Positions 44,691 through 52,984 of a stretch of DNA of 64,000 nt are shown here, in pieces. Numbering within the stretch: position 1 is the first letter of the stretch; every line of letters starts with the position of its first letter. The DNA is from Brevibacillus sp. SYP-B805 (GTDB taxonomy: Bacteria; Bacillota; Bacilli; Brevibacillales; Brevibacillaceae): assembly GCF_011059135.1 (NCBI RefSeq), contig NZ_JAALGD010000010.1, positions 114,841-178,840 of the forward strand. The letters run 5' to 3'. The position numbers and the translations under genes are program-made. The notes below the pieces were generated by a model. It was not told the origin of the DNA, did not search any database, and saw only the letters and a list, made by a program, of their open reading frames with translations.

Positions 44691-44707
44691 TTGGCATGAG
44701 GATTGCA
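44691..44707 (+). promoter_or_regulatory. Sigma-54 (-24/-12) promoter of kamA
   Basis: TTGGCATGAGGATTGCA has GG at 44693-44694 and GC at 44705-44706 with ten bases between, the consensus for sigma-54, 61 bases before the kamA start. Confidence 0.85.
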
Positions 44708-44767
44708 ACTTCTTTTCGTCAAAGAGCAGATGGTAGGGATCTGACGCGATGAAAGGAGTTGGAACCG

Positions 44768-46117
44768 ATGGCGACAAGCGTTGCTGCATGCCGCGATTGG
44801 CGCAGCATTACACTATGGAAAGATGTGACGGAGGAGCAGTGGAACGATTGGATGTGGCAGCTGACCCACACCATTCGCACCGTTGACGAATTGAAGCAGG
44901 TGATCAATCTGACCCCGGAGGAAGAAGAAGGGGTGCGTATTTCCAGCCAGACGATCCCGCTCAACATTACCCCGTACTATGCCATGCTGATGGACCCGGA
45001 CGATCCGAAAGATCCGGTGCGGATGCAGTCCGTTCCGGTCTCGTCGGAAATCATCCGGACCAAGTACGATATGGAAGATCCGCTGCATGAGGATGAAGAC
45101 TCACCCGTGCCGGGCCTGACCCACCGCTATCCGGACCGGGTGCTGTTTCTGGTCACCAACCAGTGCTCGATGTACTGCCGGTACTGTACGCGCCGCCGTT
45201 TCTCCGGCCAGATCGGGATGGGGGTGCCGAAAAAACAGCTTGATGCCTGTATCGATTACATCCGCAGAACCCCGGAGGTCCGGGACGTTCTGCTCTCCGG
45301 CGGCGACGGCCTGTTGATCAACGATCGCGTGCTGGAATACATTCTGAGCAATCTGCGCGCCATTCCGCATGTGGAGATCATCCGGATCGGCACCCGCGCG
45401 CCGGTGGTATTCCCGCAGCGCATCACCGAAAACCTGTGCAACATCTTGAAGAAGTATCATCCGGTATGGCTCAATACGCACTTCAACCATCCGAAAGAGA
45501 TTACGCCGGAAGCGGCCAGGGCCTGTGAAATGCTGGCCAACGCCGGTGTGCCGCTGGGCAACCAGTCCGTCATTCTGGCGGGGATCAACGATTGTCCGTT
45601 TACCATGAAAAAGCTGGTGCACGAGCTGGTAAAAATCCGCGTGCGGCCGTACTACATCTACCAGTGCGACCTGTCGGAAGGGATCGGCCACTTCCGCGCG
45701 CCGGTCAGCAAGGGGATCGAGATTATCGAGCATCTGCGCGGCCATACCTCCGGCTACGCCGTGCCGACCTTTGTGGTGGATGCGCCGCACGGGGGCGGCA
45801 AGATTCCGGTCATGCCGAACTACATCATTTCGCAATCGGCTGACAAGGTGGTGCTGCGCAACTTCGAGGGCGTGATCACCTCCTATCCGGAGCCCAAAAA
45901 CTACCAGGCCCACGATGAAGCCAACTGCGAATACTGTCAGGCCGCCAAGGGCAAAAATGTGGGCATCGCCGCGCTGATGCGGGATGAAGCCAACAATCTC
46001 GAACCGGCGGACCTCCCGCGCAACAAGCGGATCAAGGCGACGAAGGTCAAATCGCTGGCCGATATTCGGCTGGAGCAAAAGGCGCAGAAAGAACAAAAAG
46101 AAGTGTCTGGAAAATAA
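44768..46117 (+). CDS. kamA: Lysine 2,3-aminomutase
   Basis: Protein of 449 residues, a radical-SAM, PLP-dependent enzyme turning L-lysine into beta-lysine. The cluster motif is CSMYCRYCTRRRF; SAM- and PLP-related segments include DVLLSGGDGLL and DAPHGGGKIPVMPNY, whose lysine binds PLP. ATG at 44768 has AGGAG nine bases upstream; an in-frame TTG at 44759 touches that site. It is the only gene of its unit, under sigma-54 control. beta-Lysine may serve lysine degradation or as a compatible solute; no further pathway gene is near. Confidence 0.95.
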   Translation: MATSVAACRDWRSITLWKDVTEEQWNDWMWQLTHTIRTVDELKQVINLTPEEEEGVRISSQTIPLNITPYYAMLMDPDDPKDPVRMQSVPVSSEIIRTKYDMEDPLHEDEDSPVPGLTHRYPDRVLFLVTNQCSMYCRYCTRRRFSGQIGMGVPKKQLDACIDYIRRTPEVRDVLLSGGDGLLINDRVLEYILSNLRAIPHVEIIRIGTRAPVVFPQRITENLCNILKKYHPVWLNTHFNHPKEITPEAARACEMLANAGVPLGNQSVILAGINDCPFTMKKLVHELVKIRVRPYYIYQCDLSEGIGHFRAPVSKGIEIIEHLRGHTSGYAVPTFVVDAPHGGGKIPVMPNYIISQSADKVVLRNFEGVITSYPEPKNYQAHDEANCEYCQAAKGKNVGIAALMRDEANNLEPADLPRNKRIKATKVKSLADIRLEQKAQKEQKEVSGK

Positions 46118-46121
46118 GAAG

Positions 46122-46168
46122 CGGGGCAGTCCCCATCGTCTTAACGAGACGGAGGGGCTGTCCTTTTT
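46122..46168 (+). terminator. Terminator of kamA
   Basis: Long imperfect stem of the two arms GGCAGTCCCC...CGTC and GACGGAGGGGCTGTCC, followed by five T residues. Confidence 0.75.
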
Positions 46169-46198
46169 GCTTTCGGTAGGCTGTTAAAAATGAAATAA

Positions 46199-46227
46199 TT
46201 TCCAAAATTGTGGATTGATTGTATAAT
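46199..46227 (+). promoter_or_regulatory. Promoter of the 52-residue peptide gene
   Basis: TTTCCA (46199-46204) and TATAAT (46222-46227) are 17 bases apart, 38 bases before the peptide start. Confidence 0.6.
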
Positions 46228-46265
46228 GGCCTTATAAACGGCTATCGCGGAAAGGAGGAGCGCGT

Positions 46266-46424
46266 ATGGCAGCCAAACATGACGAGCCACGCATGTCTGC
46301 AGGGGAGCAACAGGAGGGCCGCACGGTTTCCCCAAGCGCTGCAGAGCCAAAGCTGCAGGACAAGGTGCAGAAGCTGACGCAGCGCCTGGATCACGTGCCG
46401 CCTACTAAGCCGGACAGCAATTGA
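46266..46424 (+). CDS. 52-residue peptide, possible modification substrate
   Basis: A short gene with an excellent ribosome site (AAAGGAGGAG five bases before the ATG) and its own promoter. The product is hydrophilic and mostly charged, with a disordered first half (MAAKHDEPRMSAGEQQEG), a single amphipathic helix (PKLQDKVQKLTQRLDHV) and a tail of VPPTKPDSN. It has no Cys, no signal peptide and no membrane segment. The helix plus short tail resembles the leader-core layout of ribosomal peptide precursors, and the next gene encodes a HExxH protein of a family tied to such peptides. It could instead be a small regulatory or spore protein. No family recognised. Confidence 0.6.
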   Translation: MAAKHDEPRMSAGEQQEGRTVSPSAAEPKLQDKVQKLTQRLDHVPPTKPDSN

Positions 46425-46432
46425 TCACGTGA

Positions 46433-46480
46433 AGCCGGTCGATCCGATTCCCTGCCGAGCGGCGGAAGGATCGACCGGCT
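46433..46480 (+). other. 13-bp hairpin between peptide and HExxH genes
   Basis: AGCCGGTCGATCC (46433-46445) pairs perfectly with 46468-46480. There is no T run, so it may be a partial terminator or an mRNA-stability element that sets the ratio of peptide to the downstream protein. Confidence 0.6.
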
Positions 46481-46507
46481 ACTACCGGATGAGGAGTTGA
46501 ATGATCC

Positions 46508-47449
46508 ATGCCTTCCCTGGGACTGATCGAAGACCGTATTCCAGCGGGGTCGCCATTTGATCCGGCCGTCTACAGCCATACGCTTGCCGGCATTCCTGAC
46601 GGGAGGCTCCGGCTGCCTTTCGTGTTATGGGGCGAGCTCACCGGCAGGAGGGATGTTTCCGATCAATGCCTTCAGGAGTCCCGTGCCGTGGAGATCAAGG
46701 TTGATTCGGATGCATACCTGTGCTTGTCGGCGGTTCCGCAAGATTGCTGGCAAGCGCTTCCGCTAGCTTCCCACGACCTTGTGGACGCTGCCGGGGAACG
46801 AAGCGCAGATGTAACGCGAGCCTTGGAGCATTTGGCGCGCAGCTATCCGGAAGGTTACAAGCTCTTTGCCGAATTCGTCCGCATGATCGCTTGGGTGAAG
46901 CTGCGGGACGATCGCAGCGAACAGGATGTCGAAATCACCTCTTCCTCGTTTCCCGTCTTGCCCTTCTCCGTTTTTGTCTCAAGCAGGGCCCTGAGCCACA
47001 TTCCCCCGAAAACCGTCGCGGCAAGAGATTCTTATCGTTTCCTGGCGGAGAATCTGTTTCATGAGGCGGTGCATCAAGCGGTAAACATGAACCTTCTCCT
47101 GCATGACATCTTTACGGAAGACTATAACAGCAGCACATCTCCCAAGGTTGACATTCCATGGCGGGCAAACAATGATCAGCGAAACCAGCGCTGGGAGATC
47201 GACCGTACGTTGCATGCGGCCGTCGTCTACGGACACCTGCTGGGGTACCGCCGTCGGCAGCTGAACGATCCCGGCCTTGAGTCGTTTGAATATGCGGCAT
47301 TTGCAGAAGCAGCCGCAGAGGGATTGGAGGCGGCAAAATACCTGAGCCAATCCCTGCTGCGCTACGAGCGTTACTTCACTACGGATGGCATCAAGGTGAT
47401 CCGTTCACTGGCGCAGGAGATTGGGAACCTTGCGCAAAGCGTCGGATGA
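46508..47449 (+). CDS. HExxH-motif protein, resembles RiPP-associated modification proteins
   Basis: Soluble protein of 313 residues. The strongest landmark is ENLFHEAVHQAVN, with HEAVH at residues 185-189. About 28 residues later comes IPWR, then DRTLHAAVVYGHLLGYRR with His236 as possible third ligand. The order HExxH, PWR, LH...VY resembles the HExxH domain family annotated as putative peptide-modification proteins, usually beside RiPP precursors. A simple metallopeptidase is the alternative. The N-terminal ~150 residues are unassigned. GAGGAG lies 11 bases before the ATG. It sits 83 bases after the 52-residue peptide gene in the same orientation and is closed by a terminator. Confidence 0.65.
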   Translation: MPSLGLIEDRIPAGSPFDPAVYSHTLAGIPDGRLRLPFVLWGELTGRRDVSDQCLQESRAVEIKVDSDAYLCLSAVPQDCWQALPLASHDLVDAAGERSADVTRALEHLARSYPEGYKLFAEFVRMIAWVKLRDDRSEQDVEITSSSFPVLPFSVFVSSRALSHIPPKTVAARDSYRFLAENLFHEAVHQAVNMNLLLHDIFTEDYNSSTSPKVDIPWRANNDQRNQRWEIDRTLHAAVVYGHLLGYRRRQLNDPGLESFEYAAFAEAAAEGLEAAKYLSQSLLRYERYFTTDGIKVIRSLAQEIGNLAQSVG

Positions 47450-47454
47450 AAAAA

Positions 47455-47502
47455 GGGCTGCCCCATGAGCAGACATGCTGCGTTGGGGCAGCCCGTTTTC
47501 CT
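47455..47502. terminator. Bidirectional terminator
   Basis: Perfect 10-bp stem (47455-47464 with 47485-47494), T-rich to the right and A-run to the left; it separates the convergent HExxH and sigma-fusion genes. Confidence 0.85.
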
Positions 47503-47504
47503 TG

Positions 47505-49244
47505 TCAGCGAAGAAACCGATGCATCTTTTCCAGCGCGGCCAGCGTCTGTTGTTCATGCGCCTTGGCTGCCTGAAGCTGGTGGACCGCTGCTTGCGCCTG
47601 GGCCCGATCGTGCGGCTCCCCGCCCGCAGGGAAGGGAAACATGCTGCACAGCCGGGAGAAGGCTGCGGCGGTTTCCGTACAATGCGCCGCCGCTTCCCTG
47701 CAGAGAGCCCGAACCTCTTCACCCCCCGGGAAGCTCTCCTCCGGCAGATCCGCCAGCTCCTTCAGAAAGGCAGCCGCATAGCGCCGCGCGTCATGCACGA
47801 CGGCCAGGTTGTAGGCGTTGCCGTTCGGTTCGATCGTGCCTGCCTGATACGCCTCACACCACGCGTCATAGGCATCCAGCCCGTTGATGCAGCCCGGCTC
47901 GCGCGGTTCCTCTCCGCGGTAATGGGCCAGAATCATGTCAAGCGCCCCGCCGACATCGATTCCTCCCTCGCCTGCCCGACGATCGAGGGCCAGCACAAAC
48001 AGTTCCTGAATCAACCCTCTCCCCAGATGATCAAAGGGGATCGGCTTGTCATGGCCGCAGTTGTCCGCAGCCATCAGCAGCCGCTGTTCATCATCGTAGC
48101 CGTAAATAATGCCGAACTCCGGAATGAACAAATCCCAGGAAACAACGGGAACGCCCTGATCGATGGAACGGTGAATCAACTCCAGCGCCTCCGGCAGCGC
48201 CGTCGGCAGCTCCCGTTTTTCACGCGCCTCGGGGGCAATCAGGCTGGGGGCGACCAGATTGCTGTTTTCTCCCGGGCCTGTCTGCAGCCGGTGATGGACG
48301 GTCCGGACATGGAAGCCCAGATTGGCGAGGCCGCGCCCCAGCAGGCCGGCAAAGTCATACATTGTAGGTCCGGCGATATGGATCTCTCCCGGCATGACGT
48401 TGATGCGAAACGCATGGCCGCTCAGGCCCATGACCATCGGCAGCGAGTACGGTTTGTCCGTGTACGCCAGCATGGCATACATGGCCCAGGCGCAGGAGGT
48501 CCATGTGTGCGTAAGCGGCCCGGGCAGGTTCGGTTTGGGCAAAATCATGGTTTTCATACATCCCCGATCCTTTCGATCTTTTAGATAGTCGTCAACGGTT
48601 GCGAGGGTTTTGTGCCGGAGCAGCTTTTTTTTCGAACGGGAGAGGATTTGATAAACATTGGCCGATGACAGGTCAAAGAGCTTGGCGATCTCCTGCGGGG
48701 ACAGGTGATCGAAAAAATGGGATTCGAACACCCGCCTCTCCCGCGGATTGAGACAGCCGAGCATGCCTTCGATGGTGGCAAGCAGTTCTTTTCGGACCAA
48801 CACCTCTTCCGGATTCGTGCCGGCAAGCGCCGCCCGGGAAACGGAGCGGGCCAGACGGCCGAGGATGCTGTCAAGGCTGGACCAGTCTGTCTGCCCGGAG
48901 CCTTCAGCGGTTGGCGCCAAGGTGGAGAAGGCCCGCTCGTTTGCCTGGTACCCGCTTTTTTTCATACGGGTGTACGCCTGATTCCGCACGATGGTGTGCA
49001 GCCACGGCAGGAAGCGGCGGCTGTCCATCAGCATGCCGAGATGCAGAAACGCCCGGATCAGCGCCTCCTGCACGATATCCTCGGCTATGAACGGCTCCCG
49101 CGTCACGCTTTGGACATAGCCGTACAGCCTGGCGCGGTGCCGCCGAACCAGCTCACCGAACGCCTCCTGATCCCCTGTCTTTGCCCGCTCCACCAGCCGG
49201 CTGTCATCCATCTCCTCGTCTGTTTCGAATATCGCTTGATCCAA
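47505..49244 (-). CDS. ECF sigma factor fused to a papain/BtrH-like domain
   Basis: One frame of about 579 residues. Residues ~10-225 are an ECF sigma factor: region 2 (AFGELVRRHRARLYGYVQSVT, AEDIVQEALIRAF, FLPWLHTIVRNQAY) and region 4 (LNPRERRVFESHF, SPQEIAKLFDLSSANVYQIL). With no stop, residues ~230-579 follow with WTSCAWAMYAMLAY (Cys ~251), GLSGHAFRI and PEFGIIYGYDDEQRLLMAADN, resembling C39/BtrH-N papain-like folds, then a helical tail. TTG at 49244 follows GGGGGG; TTG 49262 and ATG 49211 are alternatives. An in-frame ATG at 48557 with AAGGATCGGGGA ahead could make the second part alone. Role unknown. Confidence 0.75.
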   Translation of the reverse strand: MDQAIFETDEEMDDSRLVERAKTGDQEAFGELVRRHRARLYGYVQSVTREPFIAEDIVQEALIRAFLHLGMLMDSRRFLPWLHTIVRNQAYTRMKKSGYQANERAFSTLAPTAEGSGQTDWSSLDSILGRLARSVSRAALAGTNPEEVLVRKELLATIEGMLGCLNPRERRVFESHFFDHLSPQEIAKLFDLSSANVYQILSRSKKKLLRHKTLATVDDYLKDRKDRGCMKTMILPKPNLPGPLTHTWTSCAWAMYAMLAYTDKPYSLPMVMGLSGHAFRINVMPGEIHIAGPTMYDFAGLLGRGLANLGFHVRTVHHRLQTGPGENSNLVAPSLIAPEAREKRELPTALPEALELIHRSIDQGVPVVSWDLFIPEFGIIYGYDDEQRLLMAADNCGHDKPIPFDHLGRGLIQELFVLALDRRAGEGGIDVGGALDMILAHYRGEEPREPGCINGLDAYDAWCEAYQAGTIEPNGNAYNLAVVHDARRYAAAFLKELADLPEESFPGGEEVRALCREAAAHCTETAAAFSRLCSMFPFPAGGEPHDRAQAQAAVHQLQAAKAHEQQTLAALEKMHRFLR

Positions 49245-49384
49245 GCAACCATCCCCCCACAATCATGACTTCTCTAAAGACTCCAATGGAAACGGATTTC
49301 TGACAGCAAGGCGAAAACTTTTTTGGCGTCCTACAGTAACTACCATAGCAAAACCCCGCCCGGCTGTGTTATAGTCATCTTATC

Positions 49385-49398
49385 TGAACGACCGCTCA
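49385..49398 (+). promoter_or_regulatory. TetR-type operator before fadF
   Basis: TGAACGACCGCTCA fits the inverted pattern TGARCG-NN-CGYTCA. Related sites lie before the thiolase gene (51723) and the tetR gene (57255). Confidence 0.5.
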
Positions 49399-49447
49399 GA
49401 ATTGATCATCCCTTGTTTCGTCAGTTTTTTTGTGAAATTGAAAATCT

Positions 49448-49465
49448 TGAATGAATAATCATTCA
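49448..49465 (+). promoter_or_regulatory. FadR-box-like palindrome before fadF
   Basis: TGAATGAATAATCATTCA matches the B. subtilis FadR consensus (TGAATGA...TCATTCA), which represses beta-oxidation genes until long-chain acyl-CoA binds. It lies 64 bases before the fadF start. The rest of the 284-base gap (49245-49528) shows no gene. Confidence 0.7.
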
Positions 49466-49528
49466 TTTTTTTCGGCCGTTCTGTTAAGATAGTATCCAAG
49501 ATAGACATGTACAAAGGGGTTGAGAGCG

Positions 49529-51604
49529 TTGCTGGCATTATTGAATCTCATTGCGTTTTTCCTGGTGCTGGCCTATGGGCTCTATCTGTTTGCGCACGTG
49601 GTGTACAGCCGTTATCTGTTCATCAAGCTGGGAAAAAAGCCGGACGTGAAGGACGACTTCGCCACACGGCTGAATCTGGTGCTGGAGAACGTGTTTTTCC
49701 AGAAGAAGCTGTTGAAGGACAAAAAGAGCGGCGTCATGCACGTCGTGATGTTCTACGGCTTTATCATCCTGCAGTTCGGCGCCCTGGAGTTGATCATCAA
49801 AGGGTTGGTGAAAGGCTTTGAACTTCCTTTTGGAAGCGCACACAAATACTTCAGCCTGATGCAGGAAATCACCACCTTTCTGATCCTCGTCGCGGTCGCC
49901 TATGCTTTCTACCGCCGCTACATCGAGAAGCTGAAGCGTTTGAAGCGCGGATGGAAAGCGGGGCTTGTGCTGATTTTCATTTCCACCCTGATGGCATCGG
50001 TTCTGCTCTCCCTTGCCTTTGAACAGCTCTGGCTCGGCCATGAGGCGTCCGTATACGCGCCGATCTCTTCCCTGATCGCCGCAGCCTTTTCCGGCATCAG
50101 CCAGACGGCCGCCGGCGCGCTGTTCTATCTGTTCTGGTGGATGCACCTGCTGATTCTGCTGTCGTTTGCCGTATACGTTCCCCAATCGAAGCACGCTCAC
50201 CTGATTTTTGCTCCCGTCAACGTCTGGTTCAAGAAGCTGGACCCGCCGGGCAAGCTTACGTCGATCAATTTTGAAGACGAGACACAGGAGGTTTTCGGTG
50301 TCGGCAAAATCGAAGACTTCACCCAGACGCAGCTGATTGACCTGTACGCCTGTGTGGAGTGCGGCCGCTGCACCAACATGTGTCCGGCGTCCGGCACGGG
50401 CAAGATGCTCTCCCCGATGGATCTGATCGTGAAGATGCGGGATCATCTGACGGAAAAAGGAGCCGCCGTGACCTCCCGTACGCCCTGGATGCCAAGCTTC
50501 GCCTTTGCTGGCACAACGGCCAACCGGCTGGCGATGCAGGCAGGAGAAGCGGCCGCCGCCGCAGAAGGGGGCGCAGCAGCTGCCGTCTACGAGAAAAACC
50601 TGATCGGCGATGTCATCACCGAGCAGGAGCTGTGGGCATGCACCACCTGCCGCAACTGTGAAGATCAGTGCCCGGTGATGAACGAGCATGTGGAAAAAAT
50701 CATCGACATGCGCCGCTATCTGGTCATGACGGAAGGCAGCATGCCGGCGGAAGCGCAGCGGGCCTTGAACAACATCGAGCGCCAGGGCAACCCGTGGGGG
50801 ATCAACCGGAAGGACCGGCTGAAATGGATCGAGGGGCTGAACGGAGAATACGCCGTGCCGACCGTGCAGGAAACCGACGAGTTCGAGTATCTCTTCTGGG
50901 TGGGTTCCATGGGCTCCTTCGACCTGCGCAGCCAGAAGATCACGCATGCCTTCGTGAAGCTGATGCACCAGGCGGGCGTCAAGTTTGCCATCCTGGGCAA
51001 CGAGGAGAAAAACTCCGGGGATACGGCGCGCCGGATCGGGAACGAATTCCTGTTCCAGCAGCTGGCCCAGGAAAATATCGAGATTTTCAAAGCCTACAAT
51101 GTGAAAAAGATCGTCACCTGTGACCCGCACGCCTACAATACGTTCAAAAACGAATATCCGGAATTCGGCCTGGAAGCGGAAGTGTACCACCACACCGAGC
51201 TGCTGGCCCAGTGGGTGAAGGAAGGCCGCCTGAAGCCGACCAAGGAAGTGAAGGAACGCATCACCTATCACGACTCCTGTTATCTGGGCCGCTACAACGA
51301 GATCTACGACAAGCCGCGCCAGATCCTGGAGGCGATTCCGGGCGTGGAGATCGTGGAGATGAAGCGCAGCGGCTGCGACAGCATGTGCTGCGGTGCCGGC
51401 GGCGGCCTGATGTGGATGGAAGAGCACGAAGGCACGCGCATCAACCTGGCGCGGACGGAGCAGGCGCTGGAAGTGAACCCGACGGCGATCGCCAGCGCAT
51501 GTCCGTACTGCCTGACCATGATGAACGACGGTGTGAAGATGAAGGAAGCGGAAGATCGCGTCAAAACAAGGGACGTGTCGGAGATTCTCGCGGACGCCCT
51601 GTAA
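49529..51604 (+). CDS. fadF: FadF-like membrane iron-sulfur reductase
   Basis: Protein of about 691 residues, close to the ~705 of B. subtilis FadF/YwjF. About six membrane helices (residues ~1-235) are followed by two 4Fe-4S motifs, CVECGRCTNMCP and CTTCRNCEDQCPV, and two CCG domains (DSCYLGRYN, MCCGAGGGLMWMEEHEGTRIN). It probably carries electrons from acyl-CoA dehydrogenases and their flavoprotein to the quinone pool. TTG at 49529 has AAGGGG nine bases upstream; TTG 49520 touches that site. It leads the fatty-acid degradation cluster. Confidence 0.9.
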   Translation: MLALLNLIAFFLVLAYGLYLFAHVVYSRYLFIKLGKKPDVKDDFATRLNLVLENVFFQKKLLKDKKSGVMHVVMFYGFIILQFGALELIIKGLVKGFELPFGSAHKYFSLMQEITTFLILVAVAYAFYRRYIEKLKRLKRGWKAGLVLIFISTLMASVLLSLAFEQLWLGHEASVYAPISSLIAAAFSGISQTAAGALFYLFWWMHLLILLSFAVYVPQSKHAHLIFAPVNVWFKKLDPPGKLTSINFEDETQEVFGVGKIEDFTQTQLIDLYACVECGRCTNMCPASGTGKMLSPMDLIVKMRDHLTEKGAAVTSRTPWMPSFAFAGTTANRLAMQAGEAAAAAEGGAAAAVYEKNLIGDVITEQELWACTTCRNCEDQCPVMNEHVEKIIDMRRYLVMTEGSMPAEAQRALNNIERQGNPWGINRKDRLKWIEGLNGEYAVPTVQETDEFEYLFWVGSMGSFDLRSQKITHAFVKLMHQAGVKFAILGNEEKNSGDTARRIGNEFLFQQLAQENIEIFKAYNVKKIVTCDPHAYNTFKNEYPEFGLEAEVYHHTELLAQWVKEGRLKPTKEVKERITYHDSCYLGRYNEIYDKPRQILEAIPGVEIVEMKRSGCDSMCCGAGGGLMWMEEHEGTRINLARTEQALEVNPTAIASACPYCLTMMNDGVKMKEAEDRVKTRDVSEILADAL

Positions 51605-51617
51605 TCCTTGAAAGATG

Positions 51618-51653
51618 AAAAGCCGTGCTGCTTGGCGTAGTACGGCTTTTTCC
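51618..51653 (+). terminator. Terminator of fadF
   Basis: Stem of eight bp with one G-U pair around a gene-end loop (from AGCCGTGCT at 51621), followed by TTTTT. Confidence 0.75.
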
Positions 51654-51722
51654 CTAACGACAGACGGTTTTTGACATTGACGAACCGGCGGGAAAGACGC
51701 AAAATGAAAGTAATGACGAAAG

Positions 51723-51736
51723 TGAGCGACCGCTCG
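51723..51736 (+). promoter_or_regulatory. TetR-type operator before the thiolase gene
   Basis: TGAGCGACCGCTCG matches the pattern found at 49385-49398, 63 bases before the thiolase start. Confidence 0.5.
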
Positions 51737-51785
51737 ATCAATTGGATGAAAGTGGAAAGGGACCTCATACAGGGAGAGTGATCGC

Positions 51786-52964
51786 ATGAAAACGGTTGTT
51801 GTGGGGGCGGCGCGAACGCCATTCGGCAAGTTTGGCGGCGCGCTGAAGGAGATTCCTGCCGTTGAGCTGGGCGCCATCGCAATTAAGGAAGCGCTTACAC
51901 GAGCGGGGATCAGCGGCGAGCAGGTAGATGAAGTGATCATGGGGATGGTTGTGCAGGCGGGGGCCGGCCAGGTGCCGTCCAGGCAGGCGGCGCGCAAGGC
52001 GGGGCTACCCTGGGATGTGGCCAGCGAGACGATCAACAAGGTGTGCGCTTCCGGCATGCGGGCCGTCACCATGGCGGATCAGATCATCCGCGCGGGGGAT
52101 GCGGAGATCATCGTCGCCGGCGGCATGGAAAGCATGAGCAACGCTCCCTACGCGCTGCCGCAGGCTCGTTACGGCTTTCGGATGGGCGACAGCACCGTCG
52201 TGGATTTGATGATGCATGACGGCCTTACCTGCCCGTTTGATGCGGTGCCGATGGCGGTCCACGGCAGCAACGTGGCGGCTGAATACGGCATCACCCGCGA
52301 GGAGCAGGACAGGTGGGCTTACCGCAGCCAGATGCGTGCCTCCCAAGCGGTCGCCAAGGGCATTTTTGACGAAGAGATCGTGCCGGTTCCCGTGCCGCAG
52401 AAAAAAGGCGATCCGGTGTTGGTCACCCGCGATGAAGCGCCGCGCCCGGACACCACCCTGGAAGGGCTGGCGAAGCTTCCGCCCGTCTACAAGAAGGACG
52501 GCACGATCACGGCGGGCAACGCGCCCGGCATCAACGACGGGGCGGCCGCCATGGTGCTGATGTCCGACGCCAAAGCGCGGGAGCTTGGCAAGAAGCCGAT
52601 GGCGACGATTCTCGGCCATGCGCAGGTGGGCGCCGAGGCTCCCTATATCGCCACCACACCCGGTTTGGCGATTCAGAAGCTGCTGAAGAAGACCGGCGTC
52701 AGGCTGGAAGAGATCGACCTGTTTGAAGTGAATGAAGCGTTTGCCGCCGTGACGCTGACGAGCGGACGCATCGTCGGCTGGGATGAGGAGAAAGTAAATG
52801 TGAACGGCGGCGCGATTGCGCTCGGCCACCCGATTGGCGCGAGCGGTGCCAGAATTGTCATGCATTTGATCTATGAACTGCGCCGCCGCGGCGGAGGCCT
52901 GGGCATTGCGGCCATCTGCAGCGGTGCGGCACAGGGCGATGCGATTCTGTTGAAAGTAGAGTAA
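51786..52964 (+). CDS. Acetyl-CoA C-acetyltransferase (thiolase)
   Basis: Protein of 392 residues that cleaves 3-ketoacyl-CoA or joins two acetyl-CoA. It has the nucleophile segment [15 protein letters not shown], the family box [11 protein letters not shown], and the C-terminal [18 protein letters not shown] and [12 protein letters not shown], with His and Cys of the active site. GGGAGAG lies eight bases before the ATG. It is first of a six-gene rightward run: thiolase, hydroxyacyl-CoA dehydrogenase, two acyl-CoA dehydrogenases, meaB, then tetR. Confidence 0.95.
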   Translation: MKTVVVGAARTPFGKFGGALKEIPAVELGAIAIKEALTRAGISGEQVDEVIMGMVVQAGAGQVPSRQAARKAGLPWDVASETINKVCASGMRAVTMADQIIRAGDAEIIVAGGMESMSNAPYALPQARYGFRMGDSTVVDLMMHDGLTCPFDAVPMAVHGSNVAAEYGITREEQDRWAYRSQMRASQAVAKGIFDEEIVPVPVPQKKGDPVLVTRDEAPRPDTTLEGLAKLPPVYKKDGTITAGNAPGINDGAAAMVLMSDAKARELGKKPMATILGHAQVGAEAPYIATTPGLAIQKLLKKTGVRLEEIDLFEVNEAFAAVTLTSGRIVGWDEEKVNVNGGAIALGHPIGASGARIVMHLIYELRRRGGGLGIAAICSGAAQGDAILLKVE

Positions 52965-52984
52965 TAGAGTAAGGGGGCGCTTTC

